From Hymenobacter lapidarius (GTDB taxonomy: Bacteria > Bacteroidota > Bacteroidia > Cytophagales > Hymenobacteraceae), in NCBI RefSeq assembly GCF_001816145.1, contig NZ_MDZB01000131.1, positions 1 through 64,000 of the forward strand: a stretch of 64,000 nucleotides of DNA. The letters are read 5' to 3'. How positions within the stretch are numbered: position 1 is the first letter of the stretch; each line of letters opens with the position of its first letter. Both the position numbers and the translations under genes were made by a program. Under the pieces are notes generated by a model. That model did not search any database and was not told the origin of the DNA. It was given only the letters and a program-made list of their open reading frames with translations. This document shows, piece after piece, positions 8,706-16,971 of this stretch.

Positions 8706-9904
8706 GGCCGCTACCGAAAGCCCGCTGGTTTGGCGGGGCCAGCCTCGGGGCGGCGTTTTTGATGGCCAATTCGTCGATTGGCCCGGGGTTTCTCACTCAA
8801 ACCACGGTGTTTACCCAGCAGCTGCTCACCAGCTTTGGCTTCGTAATTCTGGTGTCGGTGGTGCTCGATGTGGGTGCCCAGCTCAATACCTGGCGCATAC
8901 TCACGGTGAGCGAATTGCGCGCCCAGGACCTGGCCAACGGGCTGCTGCCGGGCCTGGGGTACTTCCTGGCCGCGATGGTAATTCTGGGCGGTTTCGCCTT
9001 CAACATCGGCAATATTGCGGGCTGCGGGCTGGGTCTTAATGTGCTCACGGGCATGTCGTTTGAGCAGGGCGCCCTCATTAGCTGCGGGGTGGCGCTGGTG
9101 CTGTTCTGGGTGCGCGAAATAGGGAAGATGCTCGACGGCTTCACCAAGATTCTGGGCACGGTCAAGATTTTACTCACGCTCATCATTGCCTTCAGCGCGC
9201 ACCCGCCTGTGCTGCAGGCGCTGCACCACACGCTGCTGCCGGTGCAGATTAGCGCGGCGTCCATCGTCACCATTGTGGGCGGCACGGTGGGGGGCTATAT
9301 CACGTTTTCGGGCGCGCACCGGCTGCTCGATGCCGGCATCAAGGGCCCGGACCAGCAGGGGGTGGTCACGCGCAGTGCCATCAGCGGCATCGTTATTTCC
9401 ACCATCATGCGGTTTGTGCTGTTTCTGGCCATTGTGGGCGTGCTCAGCCAGGGCGCGGTGCTGGACAAGGACAACCCGGCGGCCAGCGTGTTTCGGTCGG
9501 CCGCGGGCGAGGTGGGCTTCCGCATTTTTGGGGTGATTTTGTGGAGCGCGGCCATCTCCTCGGTGGTGGGCGCGGCCTACACGTCGGTGTCGTTTTTCAA
9601 GACCTTCCACCCCGTGTTTGCGCGCTACGAGCGGCTGTGCATTTCGGTCTTCATCGTGCTGTCTACGGCCATTTTTGTGCTGGTGGGCAAGCCGACCCAG
9701 CTGCTGGTTTTTGCCGGTTTCATCAACGGCCTGATATTGCCCATCGCGCTGGCCATCGTGCTGATAGCCGCCACCAATCCGCGCCTCATGCGCGGCTACC
9801 GACACCCCCGCTGGATGCTGGCCGCCGGCTGGGTGGTAGTGGTGGTGATGGGTGGGCTGAGTGTGCCGCTGCTGGTGGAGCAGGTGGGTGGGTTGCTGCG
9901 ATAA
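8702..9904 (+). CDS. NRAMP-related transporter in the 5-oxoproline operon
   Basis: A 400-residue membrane protein with about 11 hydrophobic helices, related to the NRAMP family (APC superfamily). Its start ATG overlaps the pxpA stop. The metal-binding motifs of true NRAMP carriers are not seen: helix 1 reads IGPGFL where DPGN is expected, and the helix 6 region reads [12 protein letters not shown] rather than containing MPH. Divalent metal transport is therefore doubtful. Family members in pxp operons are often annotated as metal transporters, but the context suggests uptake of 5-oxoproline or a related small acid. That substrate is inference. Confidence 0.8.
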   Translation: MRPLPKARWFGGASLGAAFLMANSSIGPGFLTQTTVFTQQLLTSFGFVILVSVVLDVGAQLNTWRILTVSELRAQDLANGLLPGLGYFLAAMVILGGFAFNIGNIAGCGLGLNVLTGMSFEQGALISCGVALVLFWVREIGKMLDGFTKILGTVKILLTLIIAFSAHPPVLQALHHTLLPVQISAASIVTIVGGTVGGYITFSGAHRLLDAGIKGPDQQGVVTRSAISGIVISTIMRFVLFLAIVGVLSQGAVLDKDNPAASVFRSAAGEVGFRIFGVILWSAAISSVVGAAYTSVSFFKTFHPVFARYERLCISVFIVLSTAIFVLVGKPTQLLVFAGFINGLILPIALAIVLIAATNPRLMRGYRHPRWMLAAGWVVVVVMGGLSVPLLVEQVGGLLR

Positions 9905-10016
9905 CCTCACCCCCCGCCCCTCTCCCGCGGAGAGGGGAGCCACGGCGGCGCAGCATGAAAAAGACGCATGAAATCGTCAGGCTCCCCTCTCCGCAGGAGA
10001 GGGGCTGGGGGTGAGG
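9905..10016. repeat. Palindromic repeat of a second family
   Basis: The left arm (CCTCACCCCCCGCCCCTCTC onward) and right arm (ending GGGGCTGGGGGTGAGG) are inverted copies of about 37 bases around a spacer of about 37 bases. Each arm also contains its own small dyad around CTCTCCGCGGAGAG. It lies between the transporter gene and glpD and could act as a terminator-like hairpin. Confidence 0.75.
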
Positions 10017-10044
10017 TCCCGCCAGCCGCGCCATATTGCACTCC

Positions 10045-11634
10045 ATGACAACCCCTAACCCCTACCGTCGCGAAATCCTGGTGCAGCAGCTCACCGCGGT
10101 GCCCGTCTGGGACCTCATCGTCATCGGCGGGGGGGCCACGGGGCTGGGCGTGGCGCTGGATGGCCTCAGCCGGGGCTACAAGACGCTGCTACTGGAGCAG
10201 GCCGACTTTGCCAAAGGTACCAGCAGCCGCAGCACCAAGCTGGTGCACGGCGGCGTGCGCTACCTGGCGCAGGGCGATGTAGGGCTGGTGCGTGAAGCGC
10301 TGCACGAGCGCGGCCTGCTGCTGCAAAACGCCCCGCACCTGTGCCACAACATGGCCTTCATCATCCCCAACTACAGCTGGTGGGGCGGCCCATTCTACAC
10401 CATCGGCCTGAAGCTGTACGACCTGCTGGCCGGGCGCCTGAGCCTGGGCACATCGGTGCACCTGAGCAAAGCCGAAACCCTGCAGCAGCTGCCCGGCCTG
10501 CGCCCGGAAGGCTTACGCGGCGGCGTGCGCTACCAGGATGGCCAGTTCGACGACGCCCGCCTGGCTGTGAACCTGGCCCAAACCTGCATCGACCACGGCG
10601 GCACGGCCCTCAACTACTGCGCCGTGCAGGGGCTGCTGAAGGATGCCAGCGGCCGCCTGCAGGGCGTGCGCGCCACCAACCTGGAAACCGGCCTCGCCTA
10701 CGAGCTTCGCGGCAAAGCCGTAGTGAACGCCACCGGCGTTTTCGTGGACGAGGTGCGGCGGCTCGACGAGCCCGGCGCGCGGCCCCTGGTGCAGCCCAGC
10801 CAGGGCGTGCACGTGGTGCTCGACCGCTCGTTTTTGCCCGGCGATGCGGCCCTTATGATTCCCAGCACCGAGGACGGGCGGGTGCTGTTTGCCGTGCCGT
10901 GGCAGGGCCGCGTGGTGCTGGGCACCACCGATACGCCCGTGCCCACCGCCAGCCTGGAACCGCGGGCTCAGGAGGCCGAAATTGACTTTCTGCTGCGCAC
11001 CGCGGCCCGCTACCTCACCACGCTCCCCACCCGTGCCGATGTGCGGAGCATCTTCGTGGGCCTGCGCCCGCTGGCCGCATCCCCCAGCGGCAGCACCAAA
11101 ACGAAGGAAATTTCGCGCAGCCATAAGATTTTGGCCTCGCGCAGCGGCCTCATCACCATCACGGGCGGCAAGTGGACGACTTATCGCCGCATGGGCGAGG
11201 ACACCATCGACAAGGCCATTGCGCTGGGTCAGCTGCCACCCGCAGCCAGCCAGACGGCTAATCTGCCCATTCACGGCGCTGGAAAAACAGTGGCCACGCC
11301 CGGCACGCACGACCATCTGGCCCTGTACGGCGATGACCAACCCCGGCTGCAGCAGCTCGTGGCCGCAAACCCCGCCCTGGCCACCAAGCTGGATGCGCAG
11401 CTGCCCTTCCGGCACGCCGAAGTAGTATGGGCCGCCCGGTTTGAGCTGGCCCGCACCGTTGAAGACGTATTGGCCCGGCGCGTGCGGCTGCTGTTTCTGG
11501 ACGCGGCGGCGGCCCTGCGCGTGGCGCCCACCGTAGCCGCGCTGCTGGCCCAGGAGCTGGGCTTTGATGAGGAGTGGCAGACGCAGCAAGTGGCCGTATT
11601 TGGCGAGCTGGCGCGCGGGTACACACTGGGCTGA
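10045..11634 (+). CDS. glpD: FAD-dependent glycerol-3-phosphate dehydrogenase
   Basis: A 529-residue protein of the GlpD/GlpA family, which oxidises glycerol-3-phosphate to dihydroxyacetone phosphate and passes electrons to the quinone pool at the inner membrane. The N-terminal FAD-binding motif is VIGGGATGLGVALDGLSRG, followed by the family segment GTSSRSTKLVHGGVRYLAQG. Later segments ITGGKWTTYRRMGED and the C-terminal GlpA-like helical domain (AEVVWAARFELARTVEDVL) match the family. The ATG at 10045 is preferred over an upstream TTG. It appears monocistronic, flanked by repeats on both sides. Confidence 0.93.
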   Translation: MTTPNPYRREILVQQLTAVPVWDLIVIGGGATGLGVALDGLSRGYKTLLLEQADFAKGTSSRSTKLVHGGVRYLAQGDVGLVREALHERGLLLQNAPHLCHNMAFIIPNYSWWGGPFYTIGLKLYDLLAGRLSLGTSVHLSKAETLQQLPGLRPEGLRGGVRYQDGQFDDARLAVNLAQTCIDHGGTALNYCAVQGLLKDASGRLQGVRATNLETGLAYELRGKAVVNATGVFVDEVRRLDEPGARPLVQPSQGVHVVLDRSFLPGDAALMIPSTEDGRVLFAVPWQGRVVLGTTDTPVPTASLEPRAQEAEIDFLLRTAARYLTTLPTRADVRSIFVGLRPLAASPSGSTKTKEISRSHKILASRSGLITITGGKWTTYRRMGEDTIDKAIALGQLPPAASQTANLPIHGAGKTVATPGTHDHLALYGDDQPRLQQLVAANPALATKLDAQLPFRHAEVVWAARFELARTVEDVLARRVRLLFLDAAAALRVAPTVAALLAQELGFDEEWQTQQVAVFGELARGYTLG

Positions 11635-11656
11635 ACAACCAGTATCGCAATTAGAG

Positions 11657-11770
11657 AACGTCATGCTCATCTGGCATCCGTTTGCCGAAGCATCTCCACC
11701 GCGCAAGTATATTCAGTCAATTAGATTAGTATTGAGGGAGAGATGCTTCGGCTGCGCTCAGCATGACGTT
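11657..11770. repeat. Dispersed palindromic repeat, copy 3, interrupted left arm
   Basis: The right arm GAGATGCTTCGGCTGCGCTC (continuing AGCATGACGTT) is canonical. The left arm starts AACGTCATGCT but then contains about 15 unrelated bases (CATCTGGCATCCGTT) before resuming TGCCGAAGCATCTCC. It lies between glpD and the permease gene. Confidence 0.75.
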
Positions 11771-11799
11771 CTGATTATTTCGACTTTGATACAACTGCC

Positions 11800-13320
11800 A
11801 TGAATCCTCACGCTTCTGCAGCCTACGCGCCCGGCCTCACCAGCCCCGACCTCGCTCCTACCCTGCCGGCCGAGCGCACCTGGGGCACCGGCAACTACGC
11901 CGCCCTCTGGATTAGCATGAGCCTGTGCATTCCGACTTACATGCTGGCCAGTTCGCTCATTGAGGGCGGCATGAACTGGTGGCAGGCCCTGCTCACCATC
12001 TTTCTGGGCAACAGCATTGTGCTGGTGCCCATGCTGCTCAATGGCCGGGCAGGCGCGCAGTATGGCATTCCGTTTCCGGTGTTTGCGCGGGCCAGCTTTG
12101 GCGTGCGCGGGGCCAACGTGCCGGCCCTGCTCCGGGCCATCATCGCCTGCGGCTGGTTCGGCATCCAAACCTGGATTGGCGGCTATGCGCTGTACCAGAT
12201 GGCGGTGTTGTGGTGGCCGGGGCTGGCCACGCTGCCGGCCGTGTTCCCGGCCAGCTGGGAGCTGGCCACGGGGCCGGCGCTGGTGTTCCTGCTGTTCTGG
12301 CTGCTGAATATGTACGTGGTGTATCTGGGCGTGGACAGCATTCGCAAGCTGCTGGTGTTCAAGGCGTTTTTTCTGCCGGTGGCGGCACTGGCGCTGCTGT
12401 GGTGGGCTATATCGGCGGGCAATGGGCTGGGGCCTATTCTGGCGCAACCGAGCAAGTTCACGACCAGCGCGGCGTTCTGGGCGTTTTTCTTTCCCTCGCT
12501 CACGGGCATGGTAGGGTTTTGGGCCACGCTCTCGCTCAACATTCCGGACTTCACGCGCTACGCCACCAGCCAGCGCGCCCAGCAGATGGGCCAGGCCATC
12601 GGGCTGCCCACGTCGATGACTTTGTTTTCCTTCGTGGGCGTGGTCGTGACCTCGGCCACGTTCGTCATCTACGGCAAAACCATCTGGGACCCGGTGGTGC
12701 TGGCGGCTAAGTTCGAGAGCAAGCTGCTGGTGAGCGTGGCCATGCTGGCCGTGGCCCTGAGCACGCTGGCCACCAACATCGCGGCCAACATCGTGAGCCC
12801 GGCCAACGACTTCGCCAACTTCTCGCCCACCCGCATCAGCTTTAAGATGGGCGGCTACATCACCGGCGTGCTCGGCGTACTCATCTTCCCCTGGAAGCTC
12901 ATTGCCGACCCCTCGGGCTATATTTTCACCTGGCTGGTGGGCTATTCGGGGCTGCTCGGCCCCATCGGTGGCATCATGATTGCCGACTACTACCTCATCC
13001 GCCAGCAGCACCTCGACGTGCCCGACCTCTACCAGTACCACGGCCGCTACGCCTACCGCAACGGCTTCAACATAGCGGCCCTCGTGGCGCTGGTGGTGGG
13101 CATTCTGCCCAACGTGCCGGGCTTCCTCACCGCCATTGGCGTGCTCGACAAAGGCACGGTGTGGTCCGGCCTGGTGGCGGTGTACAACTACGCGTGGTTT
13201 GTGGGTTTCCTGGTTTCGGGTGGTGTTTATTTGCTGCTCATGCGCGGTCAGCGCGCGGAACAACCGGCGGCGCCTACGCCCGTGACGGTGGCTACCGCTT
13301 CTCACTCACTCGTTCAGTAA
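11800..13320 (+). CDS. NCS1 family nucleobase/hydantoin-type permease
   Basis: A 506-residue inner-membrane protein with about 12 hydrophobic helices. Family signatures include WISMSLCIPTYMLASSLIE, the IPFPVFARASFGVRGANVP loop, ACGWFGIQTWIGG and NIPDFTRYA. Members are cation symporters for uracil, cytosine, allantoin, hydantoins or thiamine precursors. The neighbouring PH-like gene starts 6 bases after the stop, so the pair is probably co-transcribed. No purine or pyrimidine catabolic genes are adjacent, so the substrate stays open. Confidence 0.9.
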   Translation: MNPHASAAYAPGLTSPDLAPTLPAERTWGTGNYAALWISMSLCIPTYMLASSLIEGGMNWWQALLTIFLGNSIVLVPMLLNGRAGAQYGIPFPVFARASFGVRGANVPALLRAIIACGWFGIQTWIGGYALYQMAVLWWPGLATLPAVFPASWELATGPALVFLLFWLLNMYVVYLGVDSIRKLLVFKAFFLPVAALALLWWAISAGNGLGPILAQPSKFTTSAAFWAFFFPSLTGMVGFWATLSLNIPDFTRYATSQRAQQMGQAIGLPTSMTLFSFVGVVVTSATFVIYGKTIWDPVVLAAKFESKLLVSVAMLAVALSTLATNIAANIVSPANDFANFSPTRISFKMGGYITGVLGVLIFPWKLIADPSGYIFTWLVGYSGLLGPIGGIMIADYYLIRQQHLDVPDLYQYHGRYAYRNGFNIAALVALVVGILPNVPGFLTAIGVLDKGTVWSGLVAVYNYAWFVGFLVSGGVYLLLMRGQRAEQPAAPTPVTVATASHSLVQ

Positions 13321-13326
13321 ATTTTT

Positions 13327-13686
13327 ATGGTTGAAGTAACTCACCAGGGCGACGATGTGCTATTCACGGTGCAGGGCCTGCACAAGCTGTGGGCGTTCAA
13401 AAGCTCGCTCACCATTCCGCGCAGCCACATTGCCGGGGTGCGGCAGGACCCGGAAGCGGCGCGGAACCTGAAAGGCTGGCGCGCCCTGGGCACCGCCGTG
13501 CCGTGGGGCCTCAAAGCCGGCACCTTCTACCTCGACGGCACACCCGGTCTGAAACCGGCTTTCATTGACATGGTCGACCCCGACCAAACCGTGATTATCG
13601 ACCTGCACGACGAAGAATACCAGCAGCTCATCATCGAAGTAGAAGACCCCGCCGCCGTAGTGGCGCTACTGGCTGCGCAACACTGA
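13327..13686 (+). CDS. Small PH-like domain protein, unknown function
   Basis: A 119-residue soluble protein directly behind the permease gene. The pattern (VLFTVQGLHKLWAFKSSLTI, PRSHIAGVRQDPEA, GTFYLDG, VIIDLHDEEYQQLIIEVEDP) resembles the small bacterial PH-fold proteins whose strands end in an IVEVEDPE-like segment. No catalytic residues are apparent. Six-base spacing suggests translation with the permease. I do not recognise a specific function. Confidence 0.75.
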   Translation: MVEVTHQGDDVLFTVQGLHKLWAFKSSLTIPRSHIAGVRQDPEAARNLKGWRALGTAVPWGLKAGTFYLDGTPGLKPAFIDMVDPDQTVIIDLHDEEYQQLIIEVEDPAAVVALLAAQH

Positions 13687-13972
13687 CGCCGCTATTCCGC
13701 GCAGCCGGAAGGCCCGCTGTTCGCGTCGCAGGAAGCAGCCGTGGCACCAGTCCCACCAGCGCGCACGGATGCATCGTTGCCAGCTCGCCACTTCGTAGGA
13801 GCGGAGCAAGGATACTCCACTATTGGCCGGCCTCTTCCTAACTCATCAGCAAAATGCCCTCCTTCCCCCCCGACGCGGCAAACCCAGCTTCATGGCCGGG
13901 CAGCAGTCGATGCCGGCCGTAGCCTGCGGCCGGCCATTGGAAGGCAGAACACAACCTGGAACAACGGCCATA
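13687..13972. other. Intergenic stretch, nothing recognised
   Basis: GC-rich sequence between the PH-like gene and a bidirectional terminator. No gene, repeat or promoter was recognised. Confidence 0.4.
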
Positions 13973-14008
13973 AAAAAGACCGGCAACGTTGCAGTTGCCG
14001 GTCTTTTT
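13973..14008. terminator. Bidirectional terminator
   Basis: A perfect 15-bp stem (AAAAAGACCGGCAAC with GTTGCCGGTCTTTTT) encloses a 6-base loop. It serves the convergent PH-like and T9SS protein genes, having a T run in both directions. Confidence 0.9.
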
Positions 14009-14026
14009 AGCGCTTAATGATTGAGA

Positions 14027-16354
14027 TTATCTTTTCACAATCAAGCGCTTCGTCTGAATCGAGCTATCGGTAATCAGACGCACCAGGTAGATGCCTTCGG
14101 CCATCTCGCTGCTGGAAAGCTGGAAACGGTTGGGGCTACCAGCTTCTGCAACACCCGTGGCCACGCGCATCACGATTCTGCCGTTCATATCCAGTACCTG
14201 CAAGCTGTAGCCTTCCGACTTACTGAGCGTGAAATCAACCCAAGCCTGATGCGAGAAGGGATTCGGATAGATGTTCATTGCCGGCTCGGCTACGGGTGCA
14301 CTGTCAAGGATGGTGGCGGTGGCAGTGGTAGCGTTAGCGGCAGTGGTAGCGGCAGTGGTAGCGGCAGTGGTAGCGGCAGTGGTAGCGGCAGTGGTAGCGG
14401 CAGTGGTAGCGGGCGTTCCGCCTAATGGGCAGTTCATGTTGTTCAAACCATCCAGGTAAGAGGCATACCCACCCGGAGTAGTCGGAATAGTCCCGCCAGG
14501 GATAGTGCCTCTCGATAGAAAGGCACCATTTACTGCGGTAATGAATCCGGCTATATCACCCTCAAAAATGGAGTAGGTAACATCTGGATGGCAGATGTTT
14601 AACAACGCGGCTACTGATTGCCGAGCCAGATTTGCTTCCTTCCCGCCGCCTAGGTTAAGAACTTGCAGTAACGTAAGTTTCTCAATGGAATAGGGGATGC
14701 CATCGTTGTTCGTCAGTGCCTTGTCTTCTTCTACACTACCGTTCCCAAATACAGTTCCATACAAAGTACCTGTGGTATACATGGGAAGGTCATCCGCTGT
14801 AGTTGGAGTCTCATTTGGAATCCGGCACCCAGACCAGCGGTCGGTGTGGTTTTTCCAGTAGCCCAAGGTGCAGCCTACGTAAACAACGCATGTCGGGGCA
14901 ACGAGTATAACCTCGCTGCTAGCTGTGCAACCACTGCCACTAATTGTACTGTAGTTGGCATCGCGCACTTGCACTGTATAGCTTCCGCCTGAAAGGTTAG
15001 GAAAGGAATAGCTGCCTGTACTGGGCATGGAGGAAACAAATCCGTTGATGCTAACCAGATAGGTCGAGGTACCGCCAGTAATCGTCCCGGTAATTGAACC
15101 ACCCGATAGGTTTGCGCAGGTCGGGTCGGTGCCCGTACCGCTTACACTAACTATAGCATTGGGCTCGGTCACGGTTGCCGAGGCCGTCGCGGTGCAGCCG
15201 TTCTTATCGGTCACGGTCACCGTGTAGGTGCCCATGGCCAGGCCCGAGCGGTCTTGCGTGGTGGCCGAGCCGTCGCTCCAGGCGTAGGTGTAGGGGGCCA
15301 CGCCCCCGCTCGCCGTCAGGTCGATGCTGCCCGTGCTGCCGCCCTTGCAGAGCACCGGGCTGGCCACGGCCGAGGCCACGAGCTCGTCGGCGGGCTCGGT
15401 CACGGTTACTGTGTAGGGGGCTGAGACGCAATTGGCAGCACTAGTGAAGATAATGCTGTATGTACCGGGGGCAAGACTGGTGAGGTTGGTAACTAAGTTA
15501 GTGGAAGGGCTGGGGCCTCTCACCGCAAAGGTACCGTTGCCCAAATCAGTGGTGTTGAGCACAACTGAGCCTGTGGTGTTGGAGCAGTTTGGTTGCGTCA
15601 ATGTTACGTTCGCAAGCGTTATGATGGGCGTAATGCAGCACCGCAGCAAAGAGCTAGTTCGGCTGCCATCATAGGCTTCATTGATTGCCGAGACAATATC
15701 ATTCAGCTGCGAGAAGGAATAGACTGTGGGGCAGCCGCCCAGTGCTTGGTTGGCTAGGGCCAGCACATCATTAACCGTCATGCCGAGAAACGGACCGCTT
15801 TGGGTAATTATGGCATCTCCCAGCAACGTGTTCGACTCACCAAAGCTGGCTTCGTACCTATCAAAGCCCACCGAAAGCGTAAGTGCGACCACTTGGCCGG
15901 CTAGCACGTTCGAGTAGGTGGTGGGGTCAATGTAATCCGCATCTAAAGCCCGGGCAGTGCTGCCCGATGGAAGGAAGTCGCGCACGGCCTCGGCGGATTT
16001 GAGCACCAGGGTTTTGCCGTTGAGGCAGCCGCCTCCAACTGTTAGGCCGTCTGGAAAAACCAAGGGGAACAGCCGGGCTACAATTGTTCCTGGATTGTTC
16101 CCTTCGGGATTAGAGCCGTAGCCGCCTTGCGTATAAGTAGTAAAGTTGCAATTATCTGTATTTGTCTGAGCTAATGATGGACCGGTAACTGATAGGAGCG
16201 TGAGAATAAACAGTAGGAAGTGTAGCCAACTAGCTGTGGCACGCCTTGCAAAAGAAGTTGAAGCTACTGCAGGCGTACATAGTCGGGCATAGACGAAGTT
16301 TGGTGTTTTAAATACTGTGTTCATGACATTAGATGAAAAAGTTTCGCCATTCAT
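14027..16354 (-). CDS. Secreted SprB-repeat protein with T9SS sorting domain
   Basis: A 775-residue exported protein. It has a long N-terminal signal (hydrophobic core HFLLFILTLLSVTGPSLAQ, about residues 44-63), a cysteine-containing domain starting CNFTTYTQGGYGSNPEGNNPG, and SprB-type repeats in the middle (for example GSIDLTASGGVAPYTYAWSD). A second domain opens with CTLGYWKNHTDRW, and a low-complexity ATTA tract precedes a type A sorting domain (NIYPNPFSHQAWVDF to the end). It should cross the outer membrane by type IX secretion and stay on the surface or be released. Adhesion or gliding-related roles are known for SprB repeats, but here that is inference. The internal ATG at 16324 (MNTVFKTPNF) is an equally likely start. 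Confidence 0.85.
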   Translation of the reverse strand: MNGETFSSNVMNTVFKTPNFVYARLCTPAVASTSFARRATASWLHFLLFILTLLSVTGPSLAQTNTDNCNFTTYTQGGYGSNPEGNNPGTIVARLFPLVFPDGLTVGGGCLNGKTLVLKSAEAVRDFLPSGSTARALDADYIDPTTYSNVLAGQVVALTLSVGFDRYEASFGESNTLLGDAIITQSGPFLGMTVNDVLALANQALGGCPTVYSFSQLNDIVSAINEAYDGSRTSSLLRCCITPIITLANVTLTQPNCSNTTGSVVLNTTDLGNGTFAVRGPSPSTNLVTNLTSLAPGTYSIIFTSAANCVSAPYTVTVTEPADELVASAVASPVLCKGGSTGSIDLTASGGVAPYTYAWSDGSATTQDRSGLAMGTYTVTVTDKNGCTATASATVTEPNAIVSVSGTGTDPTCANLSGGSITGTITGGTSTYLVSINGFVSSMPSTGSYSFPNLSGGSYTVQVRDANYSTISGSGCTASSEVILVAPTCVVYVGCTLGYWKNHTDRWSGCRIPNETPTTADDLPMYTTGTLYGTVFGNGSVEEDKALTNNDGIPYSIEKLTLLQVLNLGGGKEANLARQSVAALLNICHPDVTYSIFEGDIAGFITAVNGAFLSRGTIPGGTIPTTPGGYASYLDGLNNMNCPLGGTPATTAATTAATTAATTAATTAATTAANATTATATILDSAPVAEPAMNIYPNPFSHQAWVDFTLSKSEGYSLQVLDMNGRIVMRVATGVAEAGSPNRFQLSSSEMAEGIYLVRLITDSSIQTKRLIVKR
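14339..14410. repeat. 12-bp tandem repeat, six perfect copies
   Basis: The unit GGCAGTGGTAGC is repeated six times without a mismatch, with one degenerate copy before it. It lies inside the T9SS protein gene and encodes Ala-Thr-Thr-Ala units, so changes in copy number keep the frame. Confidence 0.95.
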
Positions 16355-16971
16355 TCGCGTCGAGGGGGGCTGCTGAAGCAGCAGACCGGGGCACTGGGCA
16401 GGTAACCACAGTCGCGTGAGACCAGAAATCGTAGGACAAAAGCATCCCGTTCCGTAGCCGGCGGCCAGGAAAAAACTCAGAATGGTTTGGGTCAGGGGGT
16501 CTGGGTCTACTTACAATTGAGCTGGCTTGCAGTCAGGTCAGGGTTGTAAATACGCAGTAGGACAGTTCTAAAACCGGTCTTGCCGGTGCCATTATTGGCA
16601 ATTGCATCCAAAAATTCACCCAGATTACTGGGAGTACACGAGGTCACGCGCCATAGCCGAGCGACGGGCTGCTCTTTGATTTATATAAAGATAGTGAAAG
16701 ATGAATTATTAAACAATCTTATTTTAATAAAAATTTGAATATTTACTATCTCAACAACAATTAAAAATTTAAACTGTCATATAAAGCACGTAGATGAGCT
16801 GCTTTCCTGATTAGGTTAATGACCAACAACTTTCAGATATCGCTACCAAGTTGAACGAACGAAGGGAAACCCCTCTTCTACCGCACTGCCCGCGCTTGCA
16901 TCGCCGCCAAAAGACATCCTGAAGCAGCTCACGTATGTATGCGCTCCAGAGCCCGGCGCTTTCAACTCACT
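16355..16971. other. Divergent intergenic region
   Basis: About 615 bases between the divergent T9SS protein and UvrA-like genes. Positions 16675-16790 are strongly AT-rich in a GC-rich setting and probably hold promoters. No clear TAnnTTTG element at a convincing distance and no RNA gene were identified. Confidence 0.4.

Noticed and set aside
11758..13305. A 515-codon minus-strand frame opposite the NCS1 permease
   Set aside because: The sense strand encodes an unmistakable transporter, and the antisense product is a low-complexity His/Arg/Gln sequence.
14339..14410. The 12-bp repeat as an origin iteron array
   Set aside because: It is within a coding frame, in phase with codons, and encodes a regular ATTA linker.
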